DNA of 64,000 nucleotides from Sanderia malayensis (Eukaryota; Cnidaria; Scyphozoa; Semaeostomeae; Pelagiidae). The notes below the pieces were generated by a model. That model was given only the letters and a program-made list of their open reading frames with translations. It ran no database searches and had not been told where the DNA came from. Of this stretch, positions 57,999-64,000 are shown piece by piece. The position numbers were made by a program, and so were the translations under genes. Location of the stretch: positions 2,571,087 to 2,635,086 of the forward strand of contig RQOL01000772.1 in NCBI GenBank assembly GCA_013076295.1, read 5' to 3'. The stretch's first letter is position 1; each line of letters begins with the position of its first letter.

Positions 57999-60364
57999 TC
58001 ACTTTCGCTTGTTCAATTTCTTCATTATCGAAATGGCTTGCGATCTGTAGCCACGTCCAAAATGATTCCTAAATTGAATAAAATAATCAATTAATTGGAT
58101 AATTGAACATCGAAACATAATCTACATTTGCTCAAAATAATATGTTACAAGCTTGCGTCTATTAAGAACAAATATCTTGAAGTATATCCGCTCACAAGTG
58201 GTTTAAGTAATGAAATAGCATGTAAAGATTGTGGCGATCTTCGAATCCTGATGATTTTGGTATCAATGCATGATATGCACCGTAAAACTGCTTTGTAAAT
58301 CCACCAAACATACCAGCGATGCCAAGATCGTATTCACTGTGTCCATAAAATGATGCAGGGTCATAAATAACTGCAAAAGAAAGAAATTAACAAGAAATAA
58401 CAGAGGTTCATAGATGAGTAGTATTCAGAGAGTGGAGTGTGGTTTAGCAACGGACAATAAGGCAATGCAATGGCCTTACTAGGTCCAGAAGAAGTTTCAC
58501 TAGCATTTCCACTCCACAGGTCGCCATGTACCAAAGCTGGCTTGATTTCAATTCCTTTAAACAGCGTTGATATCTTCAGTTGAAGCTCAGACCAACATTC
58601 CTCCAACTCTCTGTCTTGGTACTAGAGGTATAAGCATAAGGTTTAATGGTTTAACATTACATCAACGCGAGATGAAGAATAGCGAAATCTTGTATTTCAG
58701 AAACTGACCTCTTGTTGTATAAGATTGATCTGTGCCTGCAACTTTTGTTGGGCGTAGAATTCCTAGAAACATAAAAATAACATAAACAAAGTAACAATAA
58801 TGAGTAGAAAGTGTAAAATAATATTCCGCAATAATTTTCTACTTACGACCCAACTCTTATTCCAAGTATTATCTTGTGGAATCATTCCACAACAAGTTGG
58901 GACATGAAATCCAAATTCATCTACTGCCGTTAAATGTTCAGCTTTACCAATTCTTTTCTCTTTTTCTTCTTTAATGGCCAAAAGACTTTCATTGTGCAAA
59001 TGCAGTCTAGAATAAGATTAATGACATTGAAATTGCAATAACTAAACGCAGACAAACCGGTTGTGTTGGTATGCAATTGCAGTAACATGCAAAATACCTG
59101 GCCAGTTGTTCACCAAGTTTTGCTTGATACTTTGACAATGATCTCATATCAACATGTTCAATTATCATTACACATTCCTTATTTGATTCATAATCCAGCA
59201 ACTGAAAAGATAAGCAAGCTTAGTATATTGCAAACATTACTTCATTCACAAAACACGCGATGTGACGGTGACGTCATAAATGAACGAGCATGACGTAATA
59301 AGCCATTTACTCGTTTGCGCATGCGCATCGCGATACAGAAAGAATCAGCTTACTTTTATTGGACAGGGAACGGCAACTGTATTTGTTTGATTTAGGGCTT
59401 TCAAACTTTCAAATTCCCCGGTAAACATCACTTTTCCCTGATAAAGATGCAACAATTCGACAGTGAACAAATAAAGGCCACATGCCAGAGTGCCAGAGCG
59501 TAAAACGCGAACATATATGACAAAACATGTGTCGTTACTAAAAAGCGGAACGAACCAAGAACAAGCTGAACAGCTCCAAAAATACAAAAGAACAATCCAA
59601 GAGAAAACTGATGGGGTTCTTTACCTTACAAACCATGTCCTGTCCCTCCCATCTTTTCTATTTGTTCATTCATTCATTCAAGTTTGCTCTTTTGCATCTC
59701 ATTAATGGGAATCCCCCTTACGTCATAGATGAAAGAAGGGCTTCCCCACGGGATTGATCATGATGCAGCAATTTTGTGTTTTCATGCTTGTTAGTAGATT
59801 AGTATCGGATTTTCAATGTTGTTTGTAAGGTATTGGCCAACATTTGAATATATTTATCCAGTGGAAGTAACGTTTTAATTCATTTTATAATCTCAATTGA
59901 AAATATTTAAGCAATTTCACAATACAACAACAACAGCATTCCCCGAGACCCGAGCAAAGCAGCAAGAACAACGCCATGAATGGGACATATCATGAATGGG
60001 ATGGGACACAACAGAAAGAACCCTATTAGCTTAATATTTAGCTGTTTGCGATTGTTCCATAAAGAAAGGATATAAGATAATCTAGAGTGGTAACAGCCTG
60101 TTCTTGGGTCGTTCCCGGGTTAATATAATAAAAATTGCAATCTTCATTATATCATTTCAGTCAGACTGTTGTCTTGTGTGGGTCGTTCTGCTTTTTAGTT
60201 ACGACAAAACATCTTACCTTTTCAAGTTCATATGTTTTTACGAATAACTTTCCAGTATCAGTTGAATATGTTCTTGAATTACTAATACACCCACCACCAA
60301 CAGCACCCAAATCTTTTAATTCAACACCAAGGGACTCTTCCACAAAGCTCTGCAGATCCGACAT
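57999..60364 (-). CDS. FN3K: Fructosamine-3-kinase family protein, copy B
   Basis: Exons 60218-60364, 59354-59437, 59098-59201, 58847-59006, 58709-58762, 58480-58621, 58196-58370 and 57999-58068 have exactly the same lengths as those of copy A (936 bases, 311 residues), so the two genes are a tandem duplication. The catalytic loop is intact (VHGDLWSGN), and the N-terminal lobe has [21 protein letters not shown]. The C-terminus reads [11 protein letters not shown]. Middle exons are nearly identical to those of copy A, including the intron around exon 3, whereas first exons and C-termini have diverged. This suggests gene conversion of the middle. Copy B is the better candidate for normal ketosamine kinase activity. 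Confidence 0.92.
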
Positions 60365-61076
60365 CTTGAAATTCACAACAGCAACAACAAAAACAGACAC
60401 AGCATGGGCTTTTGATGGCCAAAAAAAATTTGGAAAATTTGTGGAAGGTACATGGGAACAAAGTCATAAGAAAAATTATTTTTCTTATGACTATGATGGA
60501 CAACAGAAAGATGGGAGTATTGAATGAAACTACCATTCCAAGACGGATAGCTTAACCATACATATTACAAAACGTCATGTACGCTCCTGAAAGGCACTCC
60601 AGTATCTTGTGACAAAGTGTCGTAAAGCTCTGTGTGCAGGTCTGTGCAAGTCTGTGTTCTGTTCTGTATTTTGTATCATCGTCAACATATTCCAGTAATT
60701 GTAGTTTCCCACGACAATATTGAGCGCTATAATGCTCGAAATATAAATTTTGCTGGGGCATGTTGCTCAAACTCACAAGCGTGTCCAGTCCTGCCTCTTC
60801 TGCGTCAAAGAATAAAATCCATTGTTCAATTAGCCAATGAGCAGCGATTATTAATTGACGTGACACGCTTAAAATTCGAAATGATTGTTAACAAAAACAA
60901 AAGATTCGATTCATTTCTTCTCACAACAAAGAAAAAGTTTTGAACGTTCGTTGAATTTACCCGGCGCTTTGAAAATAAATTACTTTATCGAAGCTGATCG
61001 ATAGTTTCAGTGCTTTAGTTAAAAAACATACATAGCAGAAACGAATTGGAATATACTGTTTCATTCGCTGGATAAA
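60365..61076. promoter_or_regulatory. Shared upstream region of FN3K copy B and the PP2C gene
   Basis: About 710 bases separate two divergent start codons, so both promoters must lie here. No TATA box or other motif stands out, and no coding frame is supported. Confidence 0.4.
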
Positions 61077-62874
61077 ATGTCTTCGACTGTAATTGAAAAT
61101 ATCGCCTATCGCTACTCAAGAAGCACCGATCAAGGGATGAGAAAATATATGGAGGATATCACTCAAGTTGATTGCGAAGATTTGGCTCCAAAAACTTCAT
61201 TTTTTGCAATATTTGATGGGCATGGAGGAAAAGAAGCTGCAACTTTTGCCCGGGATCATTTGTGGAAGAATATTAAAAGTAGTCCCGATTTCGAGAGCGA
61301 AGATCCAGAGATGGTGAAATCTGCCATAAAAAAAGCATTTAGAATAACACAAATTGCCATGCAAAGTGACATTGGTAAGTCTATTTGTATATACTTAATT
61401 TATGGAATTTTAATGTTTCTGTAAGTCCTTCACATATTGACCAAATAATACGTTAATCATTTTGGGTAGGCCATCCCACAAGATCTTTTAATTATTCATG
61501 GACCGGCAAGGCTGGACAAGCCAAGCTTTGTTTAATCCTTTCTCCCCAGTTGCTTCGTTGTTCTCAGCACAACCCATTCATTTCATTCAATCAAAAAAAC
61601 ACTCGTAATTTCTAGCGATCGTCAATACAATTCACGATATTGCTACTGCAATTACTTCACACGAGAAAAAAGAACAATAATAATTAATACAATGCAAATT
61701 ATTATAAATTGTCACTTTGTAATATGACATGAAGGGCTATGAAACAACAATTTTTAATTATAAACATATTAAAAACATGTTTCGGTGATTCTACATGAAC
61801 ATCACCAACTTATTTAAAATCTAAAGGGTTAACAAGGCACAAAGCAGTTAAAACAAATAGATAATGCATATATTTTTGGCTGCAATTGTAATATACTATT
61901 GTTTTATAAGAAAAATATTTATAAGAATACTGAGGCTCAAAATTGCCAAAGAGCAATGAAAATTTAAGAATAACAATGAAAAAGATTAAGGCTCAGCAAA
62001 AGTTATTATTCTTATAAAGTCAGTTAAAGAATAACACAAATTATGTACGTTATTTCTTCATGAATAACTTTATTATATTATTTATCACTCAGAAAACTGG
62101 CCAAAAAGAAAGGATGGCACCAAAAGTACCTCCGGCACAACTGTGACATGTGCCATTTTACGTGGTAGGTCACTGTTCATAGCTCAGCTGGGAGATTCAA
62201 GAGCAGTGATGGCCACCAAAGACCAAACTGGAATTCATGGTCGGTTCATCACTGCTGAACACAAACCAGAAGACCCTGCTGAGCGCTCCAGGTAAGAAGT
62301 TATTTGGTAAATATTGAATATGTTAAAACCTCTCCATGTCTTAAGACTACCCAATGAAAGCTGTCAAATGTTGAATGACTTGCGTGCAAGAATCACAGGC
62401 AAGAGAAAGGAGGGAAGCAAAGTGTGTCATGTATTGACATTAACCAAACTCTGACTGATTAGTTACAATAATGTATAGACATTTATAATATCTAAAAACC
62501 ATAATGACAAAGCAAGAGTTGTTCAAGATTGTTGGGGTGGGAGAGCAAGAAGAAAATGAGGAATTAAAAATAAAGATAAGTTAACTCGAGTGAAGGAAGA
62601 TGATAGAGTAGAGAAAGTGATAGAAAAGGGAAAAAGAAGAGAAGATTGAAATTTTTGTAATTTTACTACAAAATGAGACAAAGATGTTCTTTGTGTTCCA
62701 GGATTGAATCCATTGGAGGAGCAGTGGCCATATCAAATGGCACATGTCGCGTTGTGTGGAGGAGACCAAAATCAGTGAGAGAAGCTCCCACGTCACCAAG
62801 TGACCAAACAGCAACTTCAAAGCAACACCCAGAATATGAAGATATTCCATTTCTGGCTGTTGCCAGGTCTCTTG
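61077..62874 (+). CDS. PPM1D: PPM1D (WIP1)-like PP2C Ser/Thr phosphatase, 3' part not found
   Basis: PPM1D is a nuclear metal-dependent phosphatase that switches off p53, ATM and checkpoint-kinase signalling. Exons 61077-61374, 62093-62291 and 62702-62874 chain in phase to 223 residues, ending inside the domain at ARSLG. PP2C motifs are clear: RKYMEDITQV, FAIFDGHGGKEAA (metal-binding Asp and Gly), STSGTTVTCAIL, QLGDSRAVMA. Next come ERSRIESIGGAV, VVWRRP and IPFLAVARSLG. The VVWRRP stretch with a basic, proline-containing insert before the PFLAVARSLG motif is the feature that marks PPM1D among PP2Cs. The later metal-binding motif and the C-terminus are missing, so the next exon lies beyond the window or was not recognised after 62,874. 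Confidence 0.88.
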
Positions 62875-64000
62875 GTAAGTATCTAGTATAACCACAAAAC
62901 CACTTATTCTCAAGATTGAAGGCTCTTGTGAAAATATGTCAAATGCTGAAATTAGTAAATAAGCTAAGCTATTGTATCTTGCGACTTGAGAGTAAAAGAA
63001 TGAGAAAACCACAGTTTAAAGTACAGAGACCCAGCTGACTTGCAGTGTTACTAAAGCTATTTTACAGTTGTAACGCACATGTACAGGTTAACAGCGCCCA
63101 TCTTTCCTGCAACATTAATGAAAGACAAGTGTATAAGCTGAAGGTTTCAGGCAGAGGTAAGAAAACAACAACGGAAAAGGTTCGCAAAGGCCTAATGTTC
63201 GCAGTTCCCGGAAACTGTGTTTTCACGTGACCTGTAAACGAGGCTGCGACCATGCTTGTCTGCCACGCCCAACAATCTACGGACGGAGGGGCGTGATAGA
63301 GAGAGAGAGAGCCCAACAATCATGGCGCATGAGATCCTTGTCAAAATGAGTTTGTTGTTCAAAATCAAACTCTAACTCAAAAGTTGACAGAAAGCTGAAA
63401 GAAATTGATAAGAACTAGAAGCTTATGCTGTCAGAACATGGTAAAAAGTTAAAGGGCTAGGTTAAGACACTTGCATGAAAAAACATAAAATCTTACTTTG
63501 TAATCATTTACAAAATAGTTTTCATCAAAAGGTCTTTTCTTTACAATTTTTGTTGGACAAAATGTAGCGAAACTCTACATTTTGAGTGGCATCTTGACAC
63601 GTTTGAGTCCGATCTTCATCCATGAGAAATGCTGGGATCCCACTCTCCAATTCTGAGAAAATTGAGTTTTCAGGGACAAAAAACTTCCAACTTGAAACTT
63701 GTTAACTTTTGCTTCAGTTTCATTTTGTTGCAAACGAACATGCAACAGTCGCATCTCTTCTCAACGCCTTCTGGGCTGGTACTTTACCTTCAGATCTTTT
63801 CCTTCTTGCTTTTTCTTTGCATGGCCAAACACGCTGTGTTGGCACCCAGCGAACATTGTCTTTCTTAGTCTATGGCAGATTCTCCAGACTTAAAAATCTT
63901 TCACCGCAAACGCGATGGTTTTGGAGAATTTCTTCAGTTATTAGGCCTTCTCTGCTAATGGCGGATACCTAACCATCTTCGCCGTTCAGCTGCAAGCTCC
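62875..64000. other. Probable PPM1D intron to the window end
   Basis: No exon that continues the phosphatase was found. A short GA tract (GAGAGAGAGAG near 63,298) and scattered open frames occur. The overlapping frames at 63,629-63,972 have no recognisable domain. Confidence 0.4.

Noticed and set aside
63629..63972. Three overlapping plus-strand frames near the window end
   Set aside because: They overlap in all frames, show no PP2C sequence and no acceptor in phase with the PPM1D exon at 62,702-62,874.

Overview
This window is animal nuclear DNA. It is AT-rich, and its genes are split by many short GT-AG introns. Its proteins are metazoan types: an ataxin-2 relative with a PAM2 motif, Notchless (NLE1), a DAZ/Boule-like RRM protein, an SLC6 transporter, two fructosamine-3-kinase-like proteins, a PPM1D-like phosphatase, and secreted Kunitz, thyroglobulin type-1 (Tg1) and ShK domains. 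The ShK and Tg1 modules together with the compact introns suggest an invertebrate (cnidarian, tunicate or sponge grade). I cannot name the species. Exon limits were read by eye from splice sites and reading phase.

Layout. 1-5.4 kb (+): ataxin-2 family gene, 5' end missing. 5.9-7.6 kb: a large diverged inverted repeat with palindromes at its centre. 7.9-8.7 kb (+): an unrecognised single-pass membrane protein with a very cysteine-rich tail. 9.5-17.5 kb (-): NLE1, with a DAZ-like RRM gene nested on the other strand in its 2.3 kb last-but-one intron. 18.3-42.7 kb (-): a giant secreted modular protein. 43.6-45.3 kb (-): an unknown coiled-coil protein. 46.1-52.8 kb (-): SLC6 neurotransmitter/amino-acid transporter. 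54.3-55.2 kb (+): a 91-residue secreted six-cysteine peptide. 55.5-57.1 and 58.0-60.4 kb (-): tandem fructosamine-3-kinase paralogues. 61.1 kb to beyond the window (+): PPM1D-like PP2C phosphatase, 3' part not found.

The most striking object is the giant gene at 18,301-42,706 (-). I could chain about 51 exons, from a signal peptide to a stop codon just after a final ShK domain, almost all joined in phase 1: about 13.0 kb of coding sequence, about 4,340 residues. In order it carries five copies of a cysteine module (DPC...CGGC) that I cannot name, about 29 Tg1 domains, five Kunitz domains with different P1 residues, three ShK domains, seven short GCC modules, and two Thr/Pro-rich mucin-like repeat exons (43-codon and 10-codon units). 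Tg1 and Kunitz domains are known inhibitor folds for cysteine and serine proteases, so the inference is a broad-spectrum secreted protease-inhibitor mucin. Five Tg1 exon pairs at 24.5-27.75 kb are recent tandem copies, introns included.

Non-coding content is rich: a tRNA-like SINE family in two tandem pairs, two related intronic tandem-repeat families (about 176 bp and about 132/183 bp) plus a dispersed copy in the SLC6 gene, a 313 bp hAT-type MITE with 8 bp target duplications, two other small MITEs, two adjacent perfect hairpins sharing one loop, and several minisatellites. I saw no rRNA, tRNA gene or CRISPR array.
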